DNA of 64,000 bases from Corythucha ciliata (taxonomy: Eukaryota; Arthropoda; Insecta; Hemiptera; Tingidae): contig CM075940.1 in the NCBI GenBank assembly GCA_038030265.1, positions 6,138,001 to 6,202,000 of the forward strand, written 5' to 3'. The translations under genes were made by a program, and so were the position numbers. Below the pieces are notes generated by a model that made no database searches, was not told the origin of the DNA, and saw nothing but the letters and a program-made list of their open reading frames with translations. Below, piece by piece: positions 55,060 to 64,000 of this stretch (position 1 is the first letter of the stretch; each line of letters starts with the position of its first letter).

Positions 55060-56664
55060 GTGCGAAGGGAAGGACTAGTTTCCCATAGGTCCAGCGTATC
55101 TATGGCTTCCACCCTGGACTGTCGTGATTTTAACGAATCGTTTTCTACTGTCGTTGAGCGGGTCCTGGAGAAAATACATCATTTGTCTAATGAGAAGGCT
55201 CGCGGGCCGGCCGTCAAGTTTTCGAATGAACCAGAAAACGGTTCTCTCTCTGCCTTCAAGTCTTTATCGGAGAAAGACGTTGTGTCTATCGTGGCAAAGC
55301 TTCTACCCTCACAATCAACGGATATCTATGACGTGTCTCCCAGGCTCCTTAAATCGTTGTTACCTCAAATTGTGACTTCGGTGACATTCGTGATGAATCT
55401 CTGTCTGGCTCAGGGGGTCTTTCCGTCTTCCTTCAAGATGAGTAAATAAGTTGTGCCGATCTTCAAGAAGAAAGGCAATCCAAATGACCCAGGTAGCTGG
55501 AGACCAATTTCCATTTGTGTCACATTTTCAAAAATTATCGAAAGAGCGATTAACCTTCAGCTTACAAACTTCCTTGAGGGGGCGGGATGTCTCAGTCCCA
55601 GGCAATTTGGCTTTAGGCGGGGGAGAAATACCACGCAAGCAGTTATGGCCCTAGCTTCACGCGTATACATGGCATTCGAAAACAAAGAATACGGGATGGC
55701 GACATTCTGTGACCTCTCTCGTGCATTTGATAGTATTTCTCATGAGAAACTGATTAATAAGCCTATGGAATAAGGGGTTTATCTTTGGATAATATGCTGA
55801 GGGACTATTTCCGGGGGCGGAGCCAGATTGTCTTCTTTAACGGAGATTCGTCGGAGCCTTCGGAGGTTAGGCATGGAGTTCCTCAGGGGTCAATACTCGG
55901 GCCTCTCCTGTTTTTGATAATCATAAATGATCTGCCGTCATGGGTTGACGCAATGGTCACATTTTTCGCCGACGATACAACTATTACTATGTCGGACACG
56001 GATGTTCATAATCTAAGGAAAAGGATGAGTGAAGAACTCAATAAGGTCGAGGCTTGGTTGCTGGGCAACGATTTGTGGCTCAACAATTTAGTTTTTGGGT
56101 TGAAAGAGTTGACTCCGGCTAAACCGGTTAAGTTCCTTGGAGTGTGGATAGATGCTAAACTCGACTGGCACCATCACATCGAAGAATTGTCCAAGCGTCT
56201 AAACAGAGCTTTATTCGCTCTGAGAAAGCTTAAGGAATGTGTTCCACTCTCTGGCCTTCTGACGGCATACTTCGGAATCTGCCACAGTCTGCTCGGTTAT
56301 GGAGTTCTTCTCTGAGGTTGATCACCGAAGGTGGAGGTTATCCTTACCCTCCAAAAAAAGGCAATCCGAGGCATAATGAACGTTGGCCGTGCGGCCCATT
56401 GTCAAGAGTATTTCCGGGATCTTCGAATTCTCACGCTGGCGTCACTATAAGTCCTGGAGTGCGTTTGTTTCGCTCATGCTACGAAGGGAAGTAGTACTAC
56501 GGTTGGAAGTTCCACTGGTCTGGCCCTTCGTAACGCCGACAGCATAAGAAATCCCTTCTTTAGGCTTAGTAAAACAAAGTCAAGCTTTCTTTGGCGTTCC
56601 GTGGGCTTTTATAATAAACTACCGGTTCGTGTTCGGAGTTTGTCTGCGGATGATTTCCGTTAAT
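55060..56664 (+). pseudogene. LINE reverse transcriptase inside the errantivirus
   Basis: This is a CR1/Jockey-like non-LTR reverse transcriptase, without its endonuclease. Blocks in order: PIFKKKGNPNDPGSWRPIS (about 55455-55510), GFRRGRNTTQAVMAL, FCDLSRAFDSISHEKL (about 55700), RHGVPQGSILGPLLF (about 55870) and FFADDTTITMS (about 55965-55995). VKFLGVWIDAKLDWHHHIEE and a C-terminal FYNKLPVRVRSLSADDFR ending in TAATAA at about 56660 follow. Breaks: an in-frame TAA at 55447, a frameshift near 55770, a small internal deletion after LWLNN, and more breaks after 56310. It begins within 30 bp of the primer-binding site and ends exactly where errantivirus pol resumes. Confidence 0.85.
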
Positions 56665-56783
56665 AAAACTCGTGAAAAAATTGATATTCCCGAAGGTGAC
56701 GTATATATCAAAACTTACGTAAGGAATAAGGCTAAAAATAAGTATAAGAAAGCACATATTGCAATAAAAAAGAGAATGAAATA
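56665..56783 (+). pseudogene. C-terminal end of errantivirus pol
   Basis: About 38 residues read REKIDIPEGDVYIKTYV and RNKAKNKYKK, then a stop at about 56780. A G-D-x-V-Y-x-K-T / R-N-K-x-x-x-(R/K)Y pattern is typical of the errantivirus integrase C-terminus just before env. This shows which side of the element the LINE replaced. Confidence 0.7.
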
Positions 56784-56885
56784 AAGATGGCAAGAAAAAG
56801 GGTAAAGTTCACCCAAACCAAATTAAAAGACCGAGAAAATGGGAACAACATACCGACCAAAGTATTTTATTTCAGAGCAGCAAAA

Positions 56886-58629
56886 ATGAAGACCCTAACA
56901 AATCTCGTAATCGTGATTCTCTTCAGCCAGGAACAAGTTCAAACGTTTAAAATTACCGACCTATCTCATGGACCAGGAGTTATACCCATTAAAATTCCAA
57001 ATTCTTATATTTTGAAAGATGATTTCACCTACGTTCACTCGATCAATCTAAAGGAGCCCATAGACGGTCAGTCTGATTGATCAAAATATTGAACAAACAG
57101 ATTGAAGTGAGCTTCAATCATTTCTTCAGTTGTTTGAACAAAACCCTTCCCAGTACCAATGTCTCTCGCGGTGTTGTGCTGAGTGCAATGAGTTCAAACC
57201 AGGATTTGTCCGTGCTTTTTTTGTTGACTGCGGCTGCACTCCAACTGAAGAGAAATAAGACAAGGAAGATGAGGAAAAGGCGGTGGTCATTCAATCTTCT
57301 TCAGTCATTGACTCAATCGTAAAACACGCTTCTAGACGGTCAATCATGGCTGTCACAGTCGATTGATCCACCACGATTGATCAAAAAACTGATCGTCTAG
57401 GGGCTCCTTAACTTCTCATCAAGAAGAATTAAACTTTATTTCTCAGACCCTTAATACGACGATAACAGTTAATAATTCAATTAGAGAATCAAATGTTGAT
57501 GTATTGAAAGAGCTTACGCTCGTAGCCCAACAAAATTGGTTAAAGTCCCACGTAGAGTACGCTCAAGATAAGTCGAACCATATCGTTTCTAATACCACTC
57601 ACCCCAACAGAAAAAAAAGAGGCCTATTCAATGCTTTAGGAACCGCGATCTCCTGGATCACGGGCAATTTAGATGCCAGCGATAAAAAAACAATATGACG
57701 AATTAATTCATAAACTTGAAATAAATAATCTCTATCTTGAACATAATGTTGAGAACGAGCTATCTGTAAATAAAAAACTTATCGACTCTTTTAATAAAGA
57801 TATTTTAGCCATTAGGAATAATAATATAAAAATTAAGAAAATCCTAGATTCCAACTTAGGTAGTATAGTTTAAAATAATCACATTTTATGCTTTAATACC
57901 TAACCATCGCTTTGCTGACACTTAAAATTAATGATATTGATACGTCTATAGAATTTTGTAGATTGAATATAATACAACATAGCAGAATCTCTGAACAAAA
58001 ACTACTAAACATTCAAGAAAATAAACGTTAAATTAAAATCATTTCCAAGTTACCTGAAATACTATGGCAAACTGGTAAAGTCCACTGTTCCATTACTTCC
58101 CAAAATGTATACTACATTGTCCAATTACCATTAGATATGCCACTAACTGATTCATACTTCCTACTTTTGTATCCCTTTGAGTTTAATTCAAAAATACAAA
58201 CTATCATGGCCCATCCCCCTTTTATAGTCAAGACTGATAAACTCCTCACGGGAAATTGTAAATTGATTTCAGAAAACTATTATTGCACAAATATCTCAGA
58301 AATAAACAACGCTTGTATAGACAATTTAATGAAAAGTAATACCAACCTTAATTGTAAAATATATCCTATATCTAGACCCAAACCATTTGTTAAACATGTG
58401 CCGATAATTAACCAATATCTAACCTACATTGATTGCTCATAATAATGTTACTAACTTCACGATAAATCTCAAGAAAACAACACTTTTAAATGTAGAACGT
58501 GGCGAAGAACTGAACGACGCTAGTAAGACAATTTATCAATATGTTGAAACTCCTTACTCCGAATTAAAATCATTAATTGCATCAAAACTACCTAATCTAA
58601 CGTTTGAAGACGTATTAACATTCGAATGA
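56886..58629 (+). pseudogene. Errantivirus envelope gene, broken
   Basis: This is an old copy of an insect-retrovirus envelope of the gypsy/baculovirus-F-related class. It begins with a signal peptide-like Met segment at 56886. A RKKR furin-type site followed by a Gly-Leu-Phe fusion-peptide start lies at about 57610-57625. Heptad-like helical text follows to about 57870. Later fragments (58137-58440 and 58429-58629) carry cysteines and an ectodomain-like text. Breaks: a MITE insertion at 57052, a frameshift near 57690, a stop at 57871-57873, further stops to 58137, and another frame change near 58430. No functional protein is possible. Confidence 0.85.
57052..57408 (+). mobile_element. PIF/Harbinger-derived MITE in env
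   Basis: A 357-bp element is flanked by the 3-bp target duplication TAA (57049-57051 and 57409-57411). Its ends read AGGAGCCCATAGACGGTCAG and, from the right, AGGAGCCCCTAGACGATCAG. A TWA target is the hallmark of PIF/Harbinger. Inside, an open frame ending near 57320 has a basic stretch (KRNKTRKMRKRRWSFNLL) that resembles the N-terminus of Harbinger transposases. This suggests a deletion derivative of an autonomous element rather than a de novo MITE. The env frame is continuous on both sides of the insert. Confidence 0.9.
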
Positions 58630-58879
58630 ACCCATTAGAAGAACTTGAAAATTCAGACTCTATATTGATCACATACCAATAATGTACACCATTTATGGTT
58701 CGTCCCTTTGCATTGTATTCATTTATTTCCTTCTTAAATTTTGAAACCTCTTTTTAAATTGTATAAAGACAAATTTTACTTGTATAAATAAAAACCCCTA
58801 TAATTCCCTTACAAGAAACAAACGATGACCCACCGATACCAAAATGTAGCTTCCTGACATGAGGACATGCCCAAAACTT

Positions 58880-59101
58880 AAGGAGGGAGGAGTTATGAGA
58901 GAAATTCCTCTACTCTTATTAGAATAGGAAACCCGTGCGAAATGACTAGATCGGCTAATTCAAGAAGGATAAATAGCTAAGGAGAATAGAAAGTAAGTTA
59001 GTCGATAGAAGTAACGCGTAATGTAAAGTTGTGTCTGTGTTGAAAAAAATACAGTTTTATTTTTAAAAACTGTTTTCGCGAGTTACCTAACTCATTTAAC
59101 T
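58880..59101 (+). repeat. Polypurine tract and 3' LTR
   Basis: AAGGAGGGAGG is followed at once by AGTTATGAGAGAAATTCC, the LTR start. The LTR runs 211 bp to CATTTAACT at 59101. The AGTT...AACT ends match errantivirus LTRs. Confidence 0.88.
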
Positions 59102-59128
59102 CCCGGAATCGGCATTCACCGGTTTTGT

Positions 59129-59274
59129 ATTCGCCTATTTCATAATTCGGGCTGCGCTGTCGTTGGCCACTTGGGAACTAGCTCTTGTGGGTGGTTTCTA
59201 ATGGAAATCACCCACAACAACTGCTTCCCTGAACGGCCAACTACAGCGCTGCCTGAATTATGATCAAGGCGAAT
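59129..59274. mobile_element. Palindromic MITE, copy 2
   Basis: A 146-bp copy in the opposite orientation to the one at 27364, starting ATTCGCCTATTTCATAATTC and ending in GATCAAGGCGAAT. It lies only 27 bp from the 3' LTR end. Confidence 0.88.
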
Positions 59275-59957
59275 ATATTTGCAGTAGTTGCCTCCAATTT
59301 TAACTTTTTCTCTTCATACGGCTTTAATTTTTTTCTTTTCCATAATTTAATTCGTTATGAACAAATATTTACACCAACGCTATAATGCAAGAGAAAAAAA
59401 GTGGCATTTGATCTTGGCGGTCTTTGATATTTCAACTGTTAAAATATACTCCCCTCACCTGTCCAAGAGAAAAACTGCTACAAAATTCGACAAATTTAAA
59501 ATAGATTATTGTGATTTTTATCTTCCTGCCACGAGTGATGGTGAGGGGGGGGATTTCATTCTAACCCCACCCCACTTGACGAAATCATGGATCCGCGCCT
59601 GGATGGGGGAGTGGAAAGAGGATGCACTTGAGCGCTGAATCTTTTGAAACACTTAACAATTAAATTCACCAACACACAAATAAATTTTAATAGGGCAGGA
59701 AATATTAAGAGAATTAAAACTTGTAGCTCTGGGGGGGGGGGGGTCTATCCTCCGTACCACCCCCAACCGAATGCCCCTGATTATACAACAGCGAAATTCC
59801 TAGTTTTTGAGACAAATGAAGATTCTAGGCTGTGCGTCTCTACCTGTCTGTAAGCAGAATTTGTTCGAAGCCGATGACTCGTTAATTTTAGCCAATTAAT
59901 TTTTTTTCTGCCAATAATATCAACATTTTTCCCCCGTCCGTTGTGGTCATTTGCCAG
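59275..59957. other. Intergenic spacer
   Basis: Unique AT-rich text, with G-runs at 59545 and 59732, the latter followed by CTATCCTCCGTACCACCCCC. That resembles the GGGGCGTAGGTA-type transposon ends described at 8218 and 20785. Confidence 0.4.
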
Positions 59958-60088
59958 GAGACGTCAAAGTGAAATTAGCCTATCCTATTTGTAATGCAGG
60001 CTCTGAAAATGGTGACAAAAAGAAACGCAACGCGCGTTTTCAACCGTTATTCTTGAAAAAATTTGTCTTTCTGACGTATGAAGTCAAG
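59958..60088 (+). CDS. Possible exon of an unrecognised gene
   Basis: A 43-codon open stretch sits between an acceptor (TTGCCAG) and a donor (AAGGTGAGC). It reads GDVKVKLAYPICNAGSENGD and later QPLFLKKFVFLTYEVK, which looks like real protein text in a repeat-rich area. No neighbouring exon could be joined to it; a second short candidate near 60430-60630 was not convincing. Family unknown. Confidence 0.3.
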
Positions 60089-61590
60089 GTGAGCACGCCC
60101 ATGAGCCCTGGGGGTTCGTCATGTGTTTCAGTGATATCTCCCTCGATATGAACTTGACTTCAATCCTCGCCCCTGTCCTTTCGTCTCAGTCAGCCGCTAT
60201 CGTGAGTTTTACCTATCAATTCTCCGTCTCTGGATCGTTTTCCATAAGAAAAAAAAAAAGATACAAATAAATCTTCCCCCCTAATTTGCGTGAAAAGTCA
60301 GGCCTCCTAATCATTTGTTTTGCGATTATTTCTCCTTGCCGAGGCATTCAATGCACCACCGACACTGCATTTCCCTGCCCTCGTGGCCGTGCCGTGACGA
60401 CGTAATTCGATGACCGCTCGAAGCTTCTGTTGATTGTGGAAAACTTGATTCTTCAGATTTCAGGTATGACGATAGTTAGAAATGTTTGTAAAATTACTCC
60501 TGCGATATTTCAACGTCCTCCGGGTGCAGTCTCGGAGGATGAACAATCCCACGCTCGCTTGTATCGAAACTCATTTGATGGATGCACTTGGTTTCTCTAC
60601 AAATGTTTAGTGGTTTCCAGAAGCTTGTAATCCAAGAAACCTGATTTTCGTCCTTTGAAGATCAACCTAATTGCTTGTTTTGATTGTGAGAAAATAGAGA
60701 ACCTACAGTTAATTTCCGTCGATTTCAATATCTGCTTGTTTTTGTTGGGTTTTGAAGTGGTATGCCGTGGACTTGATTCGTCGCAAGGCTTCCTCATCTT
60801 ATATACTTACTTCAATTTAATATAAATTAATAATAATTAATAGAAAAGCTTCTCGTGTATTGGAACAAGTCTCTGCTGAAGGTGCCAAGTATTCAATTCA
60901 AATGAAAGTGAATTGGGTAACTAATTTATGAAACTCATGACTCACGCAGCTGTTATAATTGAACAAATATTGCATCAAGTATGAAACTTCAATCGTCGAA
61001 TGCCTGATTTGAGCCTTTGACCGGAGAAACCCAATTTTTCCCGAAAATTAACTTGAAGACGATTTTGGGGCTGGACCCCACAATCTAAGTCTGATCCGGT
61101 CTCCATTTGGACACTGAGCTTATCTACGTGGCTTACTAAGTGAGCCTCCGTGGTTGACGAGTTGGTAGATGGAGGTGTCTGTGGCCCTCAAGGAAGGAAT
61201 GACTCGGTTTAGGTGCTCTTGGTTGGGGGGGGGGGCATTGAGGAGGATTGTGGTTAGTGTTGAGGACTTGAGGAGACAAGAAAGTAGGCTGAATTCGTTC
61301 AGGCAGTACAGGAGGTGATACAGACTCCTGGATGTAGGAACTGATTTTATCTGCAGATTTAGAGGTTCGGTGTTCAGCTGAATGGTGTGATGAGGGGAGA
61401 GGTGGAGGTCACCCTGACCAGCGAGATGCCGATTGAATAAAGCTCCCGGGTGGATTGTGTTACAGAAACTGCCGTAGATTACCCTCAAGGAGCAATTATT
61501 GTCCTGGAATGTTTCTGGATGGGGTCCGGAATGTTTTCAAAGGCATCATCGGACACCCGTAGAAATGCCGAGCTCCCAACCCATCCTACT
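60089..61590. other. Intergenic spacer
   Basis: There is no supported gene. Short open frames occur, but none has a domain. A G11 run is at about 61226. Confidence 0.4.
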
Positions 61591-61747
61591 ATTCGCCTTG
61601 ATCATAATCCAGGCAGCGCTGCAGTTGGCCATTTTGGGAAACAGTTGTTGTGGGTGATTTCCATTAGAAACTAGTAGAAGGCTGCCCACATGAGTTAGTT
61701 CCCAAGTGGCCAACGACCGCGCTGCCCAAATTATGAAATAGGCGAAT
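61591..61747. mobile_element. Palindromic MITE, copy 3
   Basis: A 157-bp copy in the same orientation as the one at 27364 and very similar to it (both contain TTTCCATTAGAAACTAGTAG). The ends are ATTCGCC and GGCGAAT. Confidence 0.88.
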
Positions 61748-62219
61748 CCTTAAAACGGAAATTCTAAAGTTAGCTCACAACAGGGGGGGGGGGATTATAG
61801 TTTTTGACAAGTTTTGGCCCCGAATAGGATAGGACAGGAGCTTGAAGTTGTGGAGAAGACCACCACCGGTGGGGCCCTTCTGAATAGAACCACCAGATGG
61901 CTCTGAACACAATTTCACGCCTTTTTTCTACTATCCAAAAACACAACAAGGTGACAAGGAAACAAGGCAATTTAGTCCTCGACCTTACGACTAATCGTAA
62001 AGAAGTGCGCTAGAAAGGCGTTAGTGGCCAAAAACTGCCGAAGTGTCAAAGTTCGACGCTGGTGCTAATGAGCCTTAAGACGGGGGGAATGCATAACTTC
62101 TGAAGGACCATGTGGAAAACGTTCAATTTTGGCCACTTGAAGCAGGGCCAAGGGGGTGCAAAACGGAGGCACGACCCCCCAGCAAAAACCTCACAGTTAC
62201 AGCGCATTCTTAATACGCC

Positions 62220-63130
62220 TTCTCAATCATTCTTGAATAATAACAGAGTCAAACGAGCCAATCCCACGAAATTTCGGAGAAAAACTGACATAATTCGTTT
62301 TTCAAGACGCCAAACTCACGGAATTGGTTTTTTTAAATGCCAGACCCATGAAATGTGGGATTTGAAAGAACTAAATCAGCAAAATTGTTGTTTTTGAAAA
62401 GAATTATTAGAATAGGCGATTTGGCCGTTTTAGTAAGCCAGCCCCGCGAAATTGCTTTATGAATAACCCAACAGCCCCGAAAAAAGGTTATTCTTGATAC
62501 CGCGGTGTCAGCCCGGCGAAATTTCCATTCTTGACGACGATGGACCCGCGAAAAAGGCTTGTCGTGTGGGCTCAGGCCTTGCAAACACCCCCCCCCCCTT
62601 GTGTGTTTGCTTTGAATGGGCCGACGAGACACGCGAAATTCCTCTTCATAACGAGGCCATACCTAGGATCATGGAAGCCAAACCCTTCTAAATTCTGGTT
62701 TCTGACGTATTAGTCAGTGTAATTATGTTTTTGAAAGAGCCAAAGCCTTTGAATGTTTTTTAAATGGAGCCAAAGGTGAAATTATGTTCTTGAATTACCC
62801 AAAACTGCGTAATTGGGTTCTGTAAGTGTCAAATCCGCGAAATTAGCACTTCTGGAGTGCCTAACCAGTGGAATTGCTTTTCTGGAGAATCCAACACCGT
62901 CAATTTGCTTTTTCCAATGAGGCAATGAGTGAATGCGGGCCAATCCCATGACACTGGCCTTTTAGGGAGTTATTCGGCGAAATTGGCTTTTAAGAGAGCA
63001 AACCTCGAGGAATTGGATTCTGTTAGTGCCTATGATTCTTAAAATTTGGGCTTTAAATGGGGCAAACCCGTGAATTTACCAAGTGCCAAACCCGCAAAAT
63101 TGGGGTTTAAAGGGGTGAAATCCATTGACG
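62220..63130. repeat. Type B array
   Basis: About twenty imperfect 35-45 bp units are present with GCGAAATT-like cores, for example near 62830 and 62970, followed by AGCCAAACCC-like text. Same orientation as 23230. Confidence 0.75.
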
Positions 63131-64000
63131 TGATAAAGACCATAATTAAGAGGAAGGTGACTCAAGAATCATCCGGTTCGTCTTCGTGATAACGAAATAA
63201 TTACTTGGCCTTGAAGTGTTTAAAACGTTTGTTACCGTGGAAATAGACGATTTTATCCCAGAAAATGACTATTCAGTCACGACACCGTCAATTTAGCACC
63301 GAAATCAGGATTTTTCTGGGACAAAACGGTATGTTTTTTTAGTGCTAGGAACCAGTAAAATCCATTTTTGAGTTCTATTCGTTTCCTAGCTCGAGCCAGC
63401 CGAGAAACATCCCCAACCCCACGCTTTTTCCTACCAAGAAATGCTTGTATTTGGGCTTAAAATTTTCAATTCAGCCTTGTAACTGAACCGAATGGTGTTG
63501 TTGACTCCAGTGTGCGTTTAGATTGAAATAGATCTGGAAATTAGGGAGGTTAAGGTCCAAAGTAATTACTGTTGATATCTTCCGGTTTCCTTGAGTATTA
63601 ACATAAATTATTGCTCTCAGGACTGCCTTTTAAATTAATCACAAAAGAAGAATTTACAATTTAAAACAACGGGTGAGCTGTAAAAAACAGGTGGTCTAGC
63701 ATGTTGATGTCAGTTCTTTGGATCTATTTTAGTGCCAATTAAATGTGTAAACAGAGTGAAAATAAGTTTACTTTTTTAAAAAACAAGAAAGGAAAAACAT
63801 CTCGCATATCTGCTTTTTAAATTGTCCGCATCGCCGTTTATTGTAAAATACAAAAACATGGGTGAAGAGGGGTGGAGGGGGGACAAGAAAATGTTGTTTC
63901 CCGTGTTGCAAAGGGTGCGTGAGTTTTGTTGTTGTTGTTTTTTTTTATCGATTATGTTTTTAATGTTAACTGTTGATTGTCGTTTCGCCAATCTTGAATG
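63131..64000. other. Right flank, no gene seen
   Basis: AT-rich text with a short (TTG)n run near 63930. No exon or transposon was recognised. Confidence 0.5.

Larger units (their letters stand above)
54829..59101 (+). mobile_element. Chimeric endogenous errantivirus with LINE insert
   Basis: Two direct LTRs (54829-55033 and 58891-59101) enclose a tRNA-Lys-type primer-binding site, a LINE reverse-transcriptase block, the very end of an errantivirus pol, and a broken env. Gag, protease, reverse transcriptase, RNase H and most of the integrase of the retrovirus are absent. A polypurine tract (AAGGAGGGAGG, 58880-58890) precedes the 3' LTR. The two LTRs differ by many substitutions and small indels, and no matching 4-bp target duplication is visible (the right flank is CCCG). 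It is therefore an old copy or a recombinant of two copies. It is not capable of replication. Confidence 0.85.

Overview
This is eukaryotic, intron-bearing DNA, almost certainly arthropod and most likely insect or another hexapod. The evidence is an Hr78-type nuclear receptor and a Ptp99A-type receptor phosphatase, BEL/Pao, gypsy and errantivirus-like elements, short GT-AG introns and AT-rich spacers. I cannot name the species. About one quarter of the window is gene space; the rest is transposon wreckage and degenerate minisatellite arrays.

Layout, left to right. 1-8.5 kb is gene-free: a decayed BEL/Pao element, a 70-bp minisatellite, a 2.4-kb degenerate repeat array and a non-autonomous DNA transposon. 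Alg6 (8577-10194, +) is followed tail-to-tail by a Ptp99A-like receptor tyrosine phosphatase (11793-24824, -; 14 coding exons, 909 aa). The phosphatase carries a LINE in one intron and rearranged repeats in its 5-kb first intron. A terminal exon of an unrecognised gene (25503-25808, -) lies just upstream. Hr78 (26426-35726, +; 10 exons, 465 aa) has a 7.3-kb intron that splits the DNA-binding domain from the hinge and holds a gypsy element with a LINE nested inside it. A small C2H2 zinc-finger gene (37700-38964, -) converges on the Hr78 3' end. Next comes a divergent pair of paralogous genes for small signal-peptide proteins of unknown function (39208-40322, - and 43981-44913, +). Neurochondrin is a single-exon gene (46895-49174, -). 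The right end (49-64 kb) is repeats around an endogenous errantivirus whose gag and most of pol are missing; a LINE reverse transcriptase sits in their place, and a PIF/Harbinger MITE sits in env.

The genes do not form a pathway. Alg6 acts in N-glycan precursor assembly in the ER, Ptp99A and neurochondrin families are associated with neuronal signalling, and Hr78 is a transcription factor. The parts that look least described are (i) the chimeric env-bearing retroelement, (ii) the paralogous secreted-protein pair, and (iii) two families of degenerate 30-45 bp tandem arrays, built on a CGCGAATTAG-like or CGCGAAATTGG-like core, that recur in at least eight places.

Exon boundaries were read by eye from splice consensus and reading-frame continuity. 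All multi-exon models close in frame, but none is supported by transcript data here.
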